A stretch of 64,000 nucleotides of DNA from assembly GCF_900172355.1 (NCBI RefSeq), contig NZ_FWFZ01000011.1, forward strand, positions 91,167-155,166. The letters are read 5' to 3'. Positions 53,778 through 62,256 of the stretch are shown piece after piece (position 1 is the first letter of the stretch; every line of letters begins with the position of its first letter). A program made the translations under genes and the position numbers. The notes under the pieces were generated by a model. The model saw nothing but the letters and a program-made list of their open reading frames with translations, was not told the origin of the DNA and did not search any database. Origin of the DNA: Roseisalinus antarcticus. GTDB lineage: Bacteria > Pseudomonadota > Alphaproteobacteria > Rhodobacterales > Rhodobacteraceae.

Positions 53778-54779
53778 TCAGGCCGAGGCCGCCATCCCGA
53801 CCCCGGGGATCGCGGCCAGCGCCGCCTCGATCACCTCGGGGCCCGCGCCGGGCCGCACCGCGCCTTCGCTCAGGATCCGCCGCCAGGCCCGCGCACCGGG
53901 CCGCCCCGCGAACAGCCCCAGCATATGCCGGGTCACCTGGTTCAGCCGCCCGCCGGCCGCCAGGTGGCGCTCGGTATAGGGCAGCATGTCGCGCACGACC
54001 TCCTCGGCCTCGCGCGGCGGCCGGTCGGACCCGAAGATCTCGGCATCGGCCCGAAGCAGGATCGCGCCCGGGTCGTGATAGGCGGCGCGCCCCACCATCA
54101 CCCCGTCGAGCCCGGCGTCGAGAAAGCTCCGCACCTCGCCCAGCGTGGTGATCCCGCCGTTGACCGAGATGTGCAGGTCGGGAAACCGGTCCTTCATCCG
54201 ACGGACCAGATCATGATCCAGCGGCGGCACGTCCCGGTTCTCCTTCGGCGACAACCCCTGCAGCCAGGCCTTGCGCGCATGGATCACGACGCGCCTGACG
54301 CCGACCCGGGCCACGGCGTCCAGAAAGCGCGGCAGGATCTCCTCGGGGTCCTGGTCGTCGACGCCGATCCGGCACTTGACCGTGACCTCGCGCGGCTGGG
54401 CGGCGATCATCGCGGCGCAACAGGTGGCGACAAGCTCCGGCTGCCGCATCAACACCGCGCCGAATGTGCCCGATTGCACCCGGTCGGACGGACAGCCGCA
54501 ATTGAGGTTGATCTCGTCATAGCCTGCCTCGGCCCCCATCCGCGCCGCCTGCCCCAGCTCTGCCGGGTCCGACCCGCCGAGCTGCAGCGCCACAGGGTGC
54601 TCGGCCACGTCATGCTCCAGCAGATGCCCCGCCCCGCCCCGGACCAGCGCCGCAGAGGTCACCATCTCGGTATAAAGCAACGCCTCCTTCGACATGAGCC
54701 GGTGGAAATAGCGGCAATGCCGGTCAGTCCAGTCCATCATCGGGGCAACGGACAGTCTGGCGCTTTGATCTATCTGCAT
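53778..54779 (-). CDS. dusA: tRNA-dihydrouridine synthase A
   Basis: A 333-residue FMN enzyme that reduces uridine 20/20a in tRNA. VAPMMDWTDRHCRYFHRLMS at the start, the catalytic-cysteine motif NLNCGCPSDRV (C94, C96), CRIGVDDQDPEE, HARKAWLQGLSPKENR and VNGGI are typical of DusA. The 5' end of dusA is a known integration site for islands, and the integrase remnant starts about 230 bp away. The promoter now lies in island DNA. Confidence 0.95.
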   Translation of the reverse strand: MQIDQSARLSVAPMMDWTDRHCRYFHRLMSKEALLYTEMVTSAALVRGGAGHLLEHDVAEHPVALQLGGSDPAELGQAARMGAEAGYDEINLNCGCPSDRVQSGTFGAVLMRQPELVATCCAAMIAAQPREVTVKCRIGVDDQDPEEILPRFLDAVARVGVRRVVIHARKAWLQGLSPKENRDVPPLDHDLVRRMKDRFPDLHISVNGGITTLGEVRSFLDAGLDGVMVGRAAYHDPGAILLRADAEIFGSDRPPREAEEVVRDMLPYTERHLAAGGRLNQVTRHMLGLFAGRPGARAWRRILSEGAVRPGAGPEVIEAALAAIPGVGMAASA

Positions 54780-55009
54780 TCTTCTATTTTCGCAATATTG
54801 GCAGCGGATGCTGCTTCGCTGGAATACGCCCCGGTTTCCATGAATCTGCCCCTCCGTAACGCCTCATTGCACACATGAGCCGCAGACGAAACTGGCCTCC
54901 ATTACCAAGCCCCCATGCCGTACCTGCTAGGTCCAGATCAGCGAAAGGGTAGCTCACGCGAGCGAGACGGCCCGAAGCCGCGACGACGCCGCACGCTCAA
55001 GCCCGCCAG

Positions 55010-55690
55010 GCGGAGACCCGAGTCGATCAGGGGCTGGCGCCTACAAGCACGTCCGTTTCCCGCCTCCAGACCTTTGGCGACCTCATCGATCTTCATATAA
55101 CCGATATGTGCGAGGTAGGGAAACCGCCGCGTCGCGAGCCAAGGCCGCCACGCTCACGACGCTCAAGCGCAATCTGGGCAAGGAGAAGATCGGGCACCTC
55201 GACCGGCAAAAGCTGATCGACTACGGCAAGATGCGCACCGATCAAGGCGCCGGTCCAGTGACCCTCAGCATCGATATCGGCGTGATCAAGATGATCATCA
55301 CCCATGCGGCAGCCGTGCACGGGCTCGACATCTCTCCCGAACCCGTTGATCTGGCCCGTGTTGCTCTCAAGCACCTCGTGCTGATCGGCAAGGGCACGGA
55401 ACGGGATCGTCGCCCCACCACGGACGAGTTGAACCGCCTGTTCCGTTGCCTCGAAGACAACGAGCGCCTGACCCTGCCGATGACACGCATCGTGAAATTC
55501 GCGGTGGCCACGGCGATGCGGCTCGACGAAATCTGCCGCGTCGAATGGACGGATCTCGACGTCGACCGCCGGATGCTCATGATCCGCGACCGAAAAGACC
55601 CGCGCAACAAGACCGGAAACGACCAGCGGATACCGCTCTTCGCGGCCACTGGCTTCGACGCCTGGGCGCTGGTCAGGGCGCAGGCCAAGG
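55010..55690 (+). pseudogene. Tyrosine recombinase (integrase) remnant
   Basis: The N-terminal part AETRVDQGLAP then SRLQTFGDLIDLHITDM is read in one frame (55010 to about 55125). A one-base shift then leads into KAATLTTLKRNLGKEKIGHL followed by an SAM-like domain and the start of the catalytic domain, with the first catalytic Arg in AVATAMRLDEICRVEW. Similarity stops at LVRAQAKD near 55690, before the H-x-x-R and nucleophilic Tyr motifs. The protein cannot recombine DNA. The open frame runs on to 55920 through unrelated sequence. DNA at 54780-55009 holds only more doubtful integrase-like traces. Confidence 0.8.
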
Positions 55691-55697
55691 ACTTGTG

Positions 55698-55982
55698 TCA
55701 AGACAGTCTGTATTTCAGTGTCAAAAACCTGATAAGCTTCACTGGCCTATTCGCAAACGGGGCAACCTCTTCCAGTGTTTCAAGGCCCACTTCGGCACGG
55801 GCCGCCGTCAAGTTGCCAAGATGCGCATTGATCGAGCCTTTTTCGCGATTGGGTAGCCTTGCAGAACAATTTCTTAAGATGTCGGAACGCGAAATAGTCT
55901 TTCCATTCTTCTTTGACTGAATCGCCTCCTGATACATTTCATCTGTGACGGAGAATTCCTCATCTTTCCAAAGTTGCGCCAT
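55698..55982 (-). CDS. Hypothetical protein in the island, possibly C-terminally truncated
   Basis: A 94-residue protein, MAQLWKDEEFSVTDEMYQEA then IQSKKNGKTISRSDIL, LPNREKGSINAHLGNLTAAR and a short end LIRFLTLKYRLS. It has a near-perfect AAAGGAGG ribosome site 5 bp before ATG 55982. I do not recognise it with certainty; the NREKGSINAHLGN part recalls N-terminal modules found ahead of nuclease domains, which is a weak impression only. Its end abuts the point where integrase similarity stops, so the gene may be cut there. It is less GC-rich than the core genome. Confidence 0.6.
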   Translation of the reverse strand: MAQLWKDEEFSVTDEMYQEAIQSKKNGKTISRSDILRNCSARLPNREKGSINAHLGNLTAARAEVGLETLEEVAPFANRPVKLIRFLTLKYRLS

Positions 55983-56078
55983 TCCATCCTCCTTTGACGA
56001 TGTACACGACATATCACTGCGGCAGGCTCACTGTCGCCCAACCTTTCATGTCGGGAACACCGGCTTTCGTTCCTCCCT

Positions 56079-56103
56079 GACGACGCTCCACTGGAGCGTC
56101 GTC
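56079..56103. promoter_or_regulatory. Perfect hairpin upstream of the DUF932 gene
   Basis: GACGACGCTCC (56079-56089) pairs exactly with 56093-56103 around a 3-nt loop, 46 bp before the DUF932 start. It could be a terminator for upstream transcription, a leader attenuator or a replication/transfer structure of the element. No T-run follows. Confidence 0.5.
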
Positions 56104-56149
56104 TCTGCCTGCGACAGACCGGTCGTCACCCCGTCGCGGGAGAAAACCC

Positions 56150-57342
56150 ATGAAGACCGAGATTATCGATGCCGGGCGTGAAATCAGCGTCGGCTACAGG
56201 GTGGATGTGTCGCGCGGGACGAATGTGGACCGCGTGTCGTCCGAATGGTTCTCGCGGCCGGATGACGAGCGGTATCTGTCGCTCGACGATCTCTTCGCCT
56301 CGGTCAAGGGCCGGGCGGAGCGGAGCCGGACGCGCACGGTAGAAAGCGCGGCGATCCGGGTCGAGGCGCATCGCGACAACCCGGAAAAGCTGGGGCTGGT
56401 CCTGCCCGGTGCGGATGAACCCATCGCGCCGCGCATTGGTCCTTTGGCCAGCTCTCCAGCCTCGTCGGCGCACCTGCCGCCTATCTACGACAGTTGCCCG
56501 CGCCGCTGGCGGGCATCAACCTGCAATACGGGCTGACCAACCACCTGGCCGAGAAAATCAAGAAGATGGAGGTCGCGGATGGTCGCACCGAACTGCGCGC
56601 CGTGACCGGCCCGGACTACGGCCGCATCTACGACCACGAACTCGTCTCCGCCGTTCAGCGCATCGCCGGCAACGGCACGGGCGACACGCGCTGGAAGGTA
56701 CCGGGCGTGCTCGACTGGTCGACCGGCATCTACAACCCGCGCGTGGACGTGACGAAGGAGACGACGACGCTTTACGCCTCGGATCGTGACGTGTTCCTGT
56801 TTCTCGTCGACGATCTGAACCCGATCGAGGCGGGGCTGCTGCCCGACGGCTCGCCCGACCTCTATTTCCGGGGATTCTACTGCTGGAATTCGGAGGTCGG
56901 GGCCAAGACGCTGGGCATCGCCAGCTTCTACCTGCGCGCAGTCTGCCAGAACCGCAACCTCTGGGGCGTCGAGGACTTCCAGGAGATCACGATCCGGCAC
57001 TCGAAATACGCCGCCTCCCGCTTCGCCCATGAGGCCGCCCCGGCACTGAGCCGCTTCGCCGAGTCCTCGCCCGCGCCCTTCATCGACGGCATTCGCGCGG
57101 CGCGGGAGAAGATCGTCGCGCGGACAGACGAGGACCGGCAGGGCTTTCTCCGCAAGCGCGGGTTCTCGAAAGCAGAGACGGGGCGGATCGTCGAGACGGT
57201 TCTGGCCGAGGAGGGCCGCCCGCCCGAGAGCGTCTTCGATTTTGTGCAGGGGATCACCGCGGTGGCCCGGTCGAAGCCGCAGCAGGATGCGCGGTTGGTA
57301 ATGGAGGGGAAGGCGAAGGCGTTGCTGGAGAAGACCACATAG
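56150..57342 (+). pseudogene. DUF932 family protein, frameshifted
   Basis: The first part (MKTEIIDAGREISVGYRVDV to GLVLPGADEPIAP) is read from ATG 56150. The continuation HWSFGQLSSLVGAPAAYLRQ then LPAPLAGINLQYGL and RYFRGFYCWNSEVGAKTLG-like sequence (LYFRGFYCWNSEVGAKTLG) is one frame away. The break is at about 56434, where loss of one C in GCGCATTGG would explain it. The rest runs clean to 57342. DUF932 proteins are plasmid- and phage-associated with unknown function and usually stand next to a ParB-like gene. A sequencing error is the main alternative. Confidence 0.82.
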
Positions 57343-57367
57343 TCTTCGACCAATGGTGGGTGGCTAT

Positions 57368-58801
57368 CTATAGCGCACTCCTCTGGAGTTCGATAAGACC
57401 AGATAGCTCGCTCACCCCGTCGAAACTGAGCCGATCATCGACAATGAAGCCACAATAGGTCTCATTCGCCAATCTTGAGATGGCACTTTCTTCAATTTGC
57501 AGGCAAATTTCTAAGGATCCAGGTGCCACGTATGTACCATTCAATAATCCTATTTCATCACCTTGAATCGAAAACTGCCCGTCACTTGTCAATGAAAAGC
57601 TAAACCATCCAAACCCTGTTTCACCCCCGTCAGTTCTAACAACATAGACGCTAGAGGGCGCGATGGTCGGAAGTTGCTGAACTTCTAGCTGTAGAGGGTT
57701 CGTGTAAAGGTACAGCGGGTCGAATTCGGAACCAACGTCAGAGGTCCCACTTAACAGCCTGATAGGGACATAGTGTGGCAAGCTCTCCCAAGGCTCCAAA
57801 AAACGTGTCTGCAGCTCATAGTCTCTGTCCCTAAACGTTACCTGATAATCATCACCAACTCGCTGGCCAAGATGGCGAATTTCACACTCGTAATGCCTTG
57901 AGGTTACGAGTGTCATATCGTTCGACCGCTCTACCGTGTAACCCCATGACGGCACGTCTGGTGTAAATTCCCATGCTCTACCGACGCTCCAAATAGAAGC
58001 GTTCACGCAAAGTCGTGAATAGTGCCGATCACTCATTTGGACTTCAGGCACCCCTGCCAAGTATATGTCATATCTCCCGGCGTCGTTGATTGTTTGTATC
58101 TCAAAAAAACTATCCACACCCTGAAAGCTTAAGAGTTCAATAAGCAGGTCTGGAGGAAACCGGTCAATCGGACCATGGGTGTCTATGAACGCATTGGTTA
58201 AGACGTCGTTCAATCTACGGATTGAGTCTGTTCCGGATGAAAAGAACTCGACAACTACATTGCGCGGGAGGATTTCGGGCAACTGCGAAATTCCGTCAAT
58301 GAAGGGCGAATGAAAGCCAAGGCGCCCATCGACATGTAGGACACGCACAGGGATTGTGTTGCCACCGTCCGAGTTCGATGTAGACAGAGTCCCTCCCAGG
58401 AAAATCAATGCGCAAGCCGATAAACACTGAGAGCCACTTGGAACAACCGTGACCACCCTGAAGAGGGTCATAAACTCGCTTTCGAGAAGCTCTAGCGCTT
58501 CGTCGAAGTCACCGCCCTCGCTATCGAGACACAGTGTATGGACTCGCTCCGCCGACTCAAAAATTTCCTCATCAATAAAGCCCGTTATTCCAATTCCATC
58601 CAGTTGACTGGTCTCCCACAGTTCATTCAGTTTGTCCGCATCGCCTTCCTCAATTGTACCTTCCAGCACAATAGAGCAAGCCCCGTTCAAAGCATCAGAA
58701 AGTTTATGTCCATCGGAGCTTAGTAGTTGAATATTGGCTGCAAGAGCGCAAGACGGAAACAACGCTAGAAAAGAAACTAGCCAAATCTCGTTAGGTCTCA
58801 T
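57368..58801 (-). CDS. Secreted ClpP-like (COG3904-type) protein
   Basis: A 477-residue protein with a signal peptide (residues 1-21, ending ALA). Residues about 40-170 form a ClpP/crotonase-like domain: CLDSEGGDFDEALELLE (G96-G97 as oxyanion loop), SQCLSACALIFLGG with candidate nucleophile S128 between C126 and C130, and GRLGFHSPF with candidate H164. This is the arrangement of COG3904 predicted periplasmic proteins. The 300-residue C-terminal part is unrecognised. It starts at ATG 58801, overlapping the preceding gene by 11 bp. Base composition is much more AT-rich than the neighbours. Confidence 0.75.
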   Translation of the reverse strand: MRPNEIWLVSFLALFPSCALAANIQLLSSDGHKLSDALNGACSIVLEGTIEEGDADKLNELWETSQLDGIGITGFIDEEIFESAERVHTLCLDSEGGDFDEALELLESEFMTLFRVVTVVPSGSQCLSACALIFLGGTLSTSNSDGGNTIPVRVLHVDGRLGFHSPFIDGISQLPEILPRNVVVEFFSSGTDSIRRLNDVLTNAFIDTHGPIDRFPPDLLIELLSFQGVDSFFEIQTINDAGRYDIYLAGVPEVQMSDRHYSRLCVNASIWSVGRAWEFTPDVPSWGYTVERSNDMTLVTSRHYECEIRHLGQRVGDDYQVTFRDRDYELQTRFLEPWESLPHYVPIRLLSGTSDVGSEFDPLYLYTNPLQLEVQQLPTIAPSSVYVVRTDGGETGFGWFSFSLTSDGQFSIQGDEIGLLNGTYVAPGSLEICLQIEESAISRLANETYCGFIVDDRLSFDGVSELSGLIELQRSAL

Positions 58802-59327
58802 TATCACACTCCGATGCAAAGGCACTCAATCCCTGCCCAAGGGATCTATCGCCGCTTTGTTGGCGCATTAATTCAAAGATCGGCCTATAGGTTCCTTCAA
58901 TTTGAATTGCATCGTCACAGAAGAATGTCTGAGCGATCTCACGATCACAGGCCTTGCTTGAAACGCAGATTGAAACTTCATCATGAAAATGAGCGACACG
59001 CCGAAGCGCAAAAACCACATCGTTTCCACTCTGATCGGCTCGCAAGACAGAAACAAAAAACGCCTGAAGTCCGGACGGGGTTTGACCTTGTTCTTGCAGC
59101 AAACTTGCCACATCAGGGTTTCGTAACCAAAATTCAAACAGTGTCTGTACGGCGCTTTGATGTTCGTCGCTGTTCGCAGTGGAAATATAATCAAGGCTTC
59201 GAGCCTGTGCTGCACGCTCGATAGAGGCGCGTTGACCGTCAAAGAACTCAAAAATACCAAAAGCAGCTATGCCAAGGCCAACAGCCTTCAATCCAGTTTC
59301 AACTATCCAACGACGATCTTCTTTCAT
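58791..59327 (-). CDS. Membrane-anchored hypothetical protein of the cassette
   Basis: A 178-residue protein starting MKEDRRWIVETGLKAVGLGI, with one N-terminal membrane helix (about residues 11-27) and a soluble helical domain (FEFWLRNPDVASLL, GLQAFFVSVLRAD, VVFALRRVAHFHDEVSICV). Four cysteines lie in the last third (CVSSKACDRE, FFCDD, SECDNE). I do not recognise a family. The start overlaps the upstream stop by 4 bp (ATGA) and its end overlaps the ClpP-like gene, so the three genes are translationally coupled. Confidence 0.7.
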   Translation of the reverse strand: MKEDRRWIVETGLKAVGLGIAAFGIFEFFDGQRASIERAAQARSLDYISTANSDEHQSAVQTLFEFWLRNPDVASLLQEQGQTPSGLQAFFVSVLRADQSGNDVVFALRRVAHFHDEVSICVSSKACDREIAQTFFCDDAIQIEGTYRPIFELMRQQSGDRSLGQGLSAFASECDNET

Positions 59328-59701
59328 GGGCGAACTTCACAGGTCGAGGGGTAGAGCCGCACAGCATCAGACAGAGAAATGTCTCTTTCCGAAAAAAGGC
59401 ATCGAAACTCATCTTTAGTGACGTAAATGAAGCTATCAATGGCAACAGACAGATCAACATCTGATGGGGATCCGCTATTCAATAGGCTAAGTGGCCGTTC
59501 GGGGAACTCAGGACACACCCTTAATGGGATAAGGAGGTTATTGCGATTGTCAGACAAGTACACGTCTCTGTTGTCGACAAGACAACTATAGTGCTGATCT
59601 GAAATTGTATAAAAGAGATCTTGAGCCATCAAACTGCCGCCAGAAAGAAGAAAGGACATTGCAGTTAGCAAGAGATACCGATTTCGAGTTCGCCCAAACA
59701 T
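59324..59701 (-). CDS. Small secreted hypothetical protein, first gene of the cassette
   Basis: A 125-residue protein with a signal peptide (MFGRTRNRYLLLTAMSFLLS then GGSLMA, cut near residue 26). The mature part has two similar halves: YSCLVDNRDVYLSDNRNNLL and FRCLFSERDISLSDAVRLYP, each of the form C-L-x-x-x-R-D-x-x-L-S-D, which suggests an internal repeat. The function is unknown. It leads the three-gene minus-strand operon. Confidence 0.68.
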   Translation of the reverse strand: MFGRTRNRYLLLTAMSFLLSGGSLMAQDLFYTISDQHYSCLVDNRDVYLSDNRNNLLIPLRVCPEFPERPLSLLNSGSPSDVDLSVAIDSFIYVTKDEFRCLFSERDISLSDAVRLYPSTCEVRP

Positions 59702-59894
59702 AGATTCAACCCCAGCGCCACACGTCAAGGATGCAAGATTTCCATTCGATGTGCAAACCTTCGTTGTGCAAACGTGTAACGCATTTCGAGCTTCCCGGTC
59801 GCGTTCGATAGAGTGAGAGGGGTGCCGGGTTTTCCGTGACGGGTTTGGAGGTCGGGAGAGAGGCTCCCGGCTGGCCCGTCGCGGAGATATCCCG

Positions 59895-61148
59895 ATGACC
59901 AAGCAACAGAAAATCACCCTCAGCGCCTCCCGCGACATCCCCTTCAACAAGCTGATGCTCAGCCAGTCGAACGTGCGCCACGTCAAGGCGGGCGTGTCGA
60001 TCGAGGAACTGGCCAAGGACATCGCGTGGCGGACGCTCCTCAGCTCCATCACCGTGCGGCTGGTGCTGGACGACAGTGGCGCCGAGACCGGCATGTACAC
60101 GATCCCCGCCGGTGGTCGGCGGTTCCGTGCGCTGGAACTGCTCGTCAAGCAGAAGCGCATGAACAAGACAGCACTTGTGCCCTGCATCGTGCGCATGGAC
60201 GGCCTCGCGGAAGAAGATAGCCTGGCCGAGAACATCCAGCGCGCACCGCTGCATCCGCTCGATCAGTTCCGCGCGTTTCAGACGATGCGCGAAAAGGGCC
60301 GGACGGAGGAAGAGATCGCCGCCGCCTTCTTCGTCTCGGCCAGCATGGCCAAGCAGCGGCTGAAGCTCGCCGCCGTCGCGCCGTCGCTGCTCGACGCCTA
60401 TGCCGAGGAGGAGATGACGCTCGACCAGCTCATGGCCTTCACGGTCAATTCCGATCACGCGCGGCAGGAGCAGGTCTGGGAGGGGCTGCAGCGGCACTAT
60501 TCCCGGCAGCCCTACGAAATCCGCCGCATGCTGACCGAGGGTGCGGTGCGGGCCTCGGACAAGCGGGCGCAATTCGTCGGGCTCGACGATTACGTCGAGG
60601 CCGGTGGCGATATCCTGCGCGACCTGTTCCAGCAGGACGACGGCGGCTGGTTGCAGGATGCCGCCCTTCTCGACGTCATGGTGCGCGAGAAACTGGCCGA
60701 AGAGGCCGAGGTGGTCCGTGCCGAGGGCTGGAAATGGGTCGAGGTCGACACCGAGTTTCCCTACGGCCACAACCGGGCAGCATGGCGACCTTCTGGACCT
60801 GATCGCCCTGAACATGGGTATCACCACCCCAAGGGACGCGCTGGACGAAGCGCGCAGGTTTCTCAGCCTGCCGCAGACGGACAGTCACCGGGCCACCAAA
60901 CTGCCAGCTTCTCCCGGCTCACCCGCCGCCGCGCGGCGGCTCTGGGCCATGGGCCAGCCGATGTCGGGCACCTTGGCGGAACGCTATCTCGCAGGGCGCG
61001 ACCTCACCGGGCTGAGCCATCTCGACGGCAACGAGCAGGCACAATAACGCGCACAGCGCGAACAGGACGGATCAGAGGTCCGGTCCGTCGAACTGGAAAC
61101 CCTGATCGCGGAGGGCATTACGCTCATCGAGCGGCGCAATGCCTTTGA
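59895..61148 (+). CDS. ParB-like partition protein with replaced C-terminus
   Basis: The frame encodes 417 residues, but only about the first 290 (MTKQQKITLSASRDIPFNKL to VDTEFPYGH) are ParB-like: the N-terminal nuclease/CTPase-type domain with IPAGGRRFRALELL and ENIQRAPLHPLDQFRAF, and an HTH (TEEEIAAAFFVSASMAKQRL). After about 60768 the frame runs through sequence whose true reading, one frame away, is a Toprim-primase fragment. A deletion has therefore fused the two genes. The ATG has GGAG upstream. The family is typical of plasmids and integrative elements; here it may still make a shortened product. Confidence 0.75.
   Translation: MTKQQKITLSASRDIPFNKLMLSQSNVRHVKAGVSIEELAKDIAWRTLLSSITVRLVLDDSGAETGMYTIPAGGRRFRALELLVKQKRMNKTALVPCIVRMDGLAEEDSLAENIQRAPLHPLDQFRAFQTMREKGRTEEEIAAAFFVSASMAKQRLKLAAVAPSLLDAYAEEEMTLDQLMAFTVNSDHARQEQVWEGLQRHYSRQPYEIRRMLTEGAVRASDKRAQFVGLDDYVEAGGDILRDLFQQDDGGWLQDAALLDVMVREKLAEEAEVVRAEGWKWVEVDTEFPYGHNRAAWRPSGPDRPEHGYHHPKGRAGRSAQVSQPAADGQSPGHQTASFSRLTRRRAAALGHGPADVGHLGGTLSRRARPHRAEPSRRQRAGTITRTARTGRIRGPVRRTGNPDRGGHYAHRAAQCL
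60775..61047 (+). pseudogene. Toprim/DUF7146-type primase fragment
   Basis: In the frame ending at TAA 61045-61047 the sequence reads QHGDLLDLIALNMGITTPRD, ALDEARRFLSLPQ, GSPAAARRLWAMGQPMSGTL and AERYLAGRDLTGL. This is an internal piece of the zinc-finger/Toprim primase-like protein that normally follows parB on such elements. Both ends are missing. The same frame continues past the stop into the DUF2493 gene. Confidence 0.68.
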
Positions 61149-61152
61149 GGCC

Positions 61153-61686
61153 ATGCGCGACCTCGCCGCCGAGGGCTTCGAGGCCCATCTCGGCCAAACC
61201 TGGCACCCCCGCGCGGGCAGCCACGTGAACCGCCGTACCCTGACCGCATCCCTGATCGACAGCCGCGATCACATCGCCGCCAAGCGCCGGGCCGATCTGG
61301 AACCGCTCCTCCCGCAGGGCACGAAGATCGCCTTCACCGGCGGGCTGGACTGCAACGATCACGCGGCCATCTGGGCGGCGCTCTACCGCGTCCACGCGAA
61401 ACACGCCGACATGGTCCTGTTGCACGGCGGCGCACCGCGCGGGGCCGAACGGATCGCCGCCGCCTGGGCCGACAACCGCAGCGTGACGCAGATCGTCTTC
61501 AAGCCCGACTGGACACGGCACGGCAAATCGACCCCCTTCAAGCGCAACGACCAGTTACTCGACATCCTGCCCATCGGGCTCATCGTCTTCCCGGGCTCGG
61601 GCACTACCGACAACCTCGCTGACAAGGCCCGCGCGATGGGCATTCCCCTCTTCGACTTCCGGCCGAAAGCCGCCCCACCGGCATGA
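61153..61686 (+). CDS. DUF2493 family SLOG-fold protein, 5' truncated
   Basis: A 177-residue open frame with TKIAFTGGLDCNDHAAIWAA, HAKHADMVLLHGGAPRGAER, FKPDWTRHGKSTPFKRNDQL and IVFPGSGTTDNLADKARAMG, the DUF2493 (YspA/cpYpsA-related SLOG) nucleotide-binding pattern. Similarity seems to extend upstream of ATG 61153 (TLIAEGITLIERRNAFEAM from about 61100) to the stop at 61045, with no start codon, so the original 5' end is lost. It may be expressed from the internal ATG. Confidence 0.75.
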   Translation: MRDLAAEGFEAHLGQTWHPRAGSHVNRRTLTASLIDSRDHIAAKRRADLEPLLPQGTKIAFTGGLDCNDHAAIWAALYRVHAKHADMVLLHGGAPRGAERIAAAWADNRSVTQIVFKPDWTRHGKSTPFKRNDQLLDILPIGLIVFPGSGTTDNLADKARAMGIPLFDFRPKAAPPA

Positions 61687-61803
61687 CCGGATTTCCGCCG
61701 ACGCCCGCCCGGATCCTCCCAGGGCGGGTCGTTTTCTGCTATGATCTGCTCGTGCCAATGGAGGAGGTGGCGGCGCGATCCTTGTTCTCGAAAGGAGTGC
61801 CTT

Positions 61804-62256
61804 ATGCTTGTATCCACCCACTTCACGATGTTCGGCCTCGGTGCCCTCTGCTGGATCCTGTTCAATCTGGCTGTCTACGCCCTGACCTTTGCCATCGGGC
61901 TGACATCCGGCATGTATCTGTATGAAACCGGCCAAGGCGTCTTCCTGTCGATCATTGTGGGCCTGTTCATCGGCGGTTTCATCGCCGTTCTCGGGGAATT
62001 CGCCTTCGACCGCATCCGCTCCATCCCCATCAAACTCGCCATCGGCCTGATCTACGCGGTCCCCGCCGGGATCGCCGGGTTTCATGCCGCAAAAGGCCTT
62101 GCCGAATTCGGCAGCGCGGGCGCCGTCGCCATCACACTCCTGTCTTGGCTGGGGGCGCTGGTCGTGGGCGGGACCGCATGGGCTCGGGTGTCGGGCTGGT
62201 CCGAGGTCAACGCCATGTCCGACCCGCATCCGCACAGGTCTTTCGACGAATACTGA
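61804..62256 (+). CDS. Small multi-helix membrane protein
   Basis: A 150-residue protein with four or so membrane helices (MLVSTHFTMFGLGALCWILF; ALTFAIGLTSGMYLY; FLSIIVGLFIGGFIAVLGEF; VAITLLSWLGALVVGG) and a hydrophilic end HPHRSFDEY. A good AAAGGAG site precedes ATG 61804; the frame is open back to 61741. It often accompanies DUF2493 genes on such elements by my recollection, but no function is known. Confidence 0.7.
   Translation: MLVSTHFTMFGLGALCWILFNLAVYALTFAIGLTSGMYLYETGQGVFLSIIVGLFIGGFIAVLGEFAFDRIRSIPIKLAIGLIYAVPAGIAGFHAAKGLAEFGSAGAVAITLLSWLGALVVGGTAWARVSGWSEVNAMSDPHPHRSFDEY

Noticed and set aside
55690..55920. The tail of the integrase frame as a real C-terminal domain
   Set aside because: After LVRAQAKD the translation becomes serine-rich and unlike any recombinase, and it is antisense to a well-initiated small gene.
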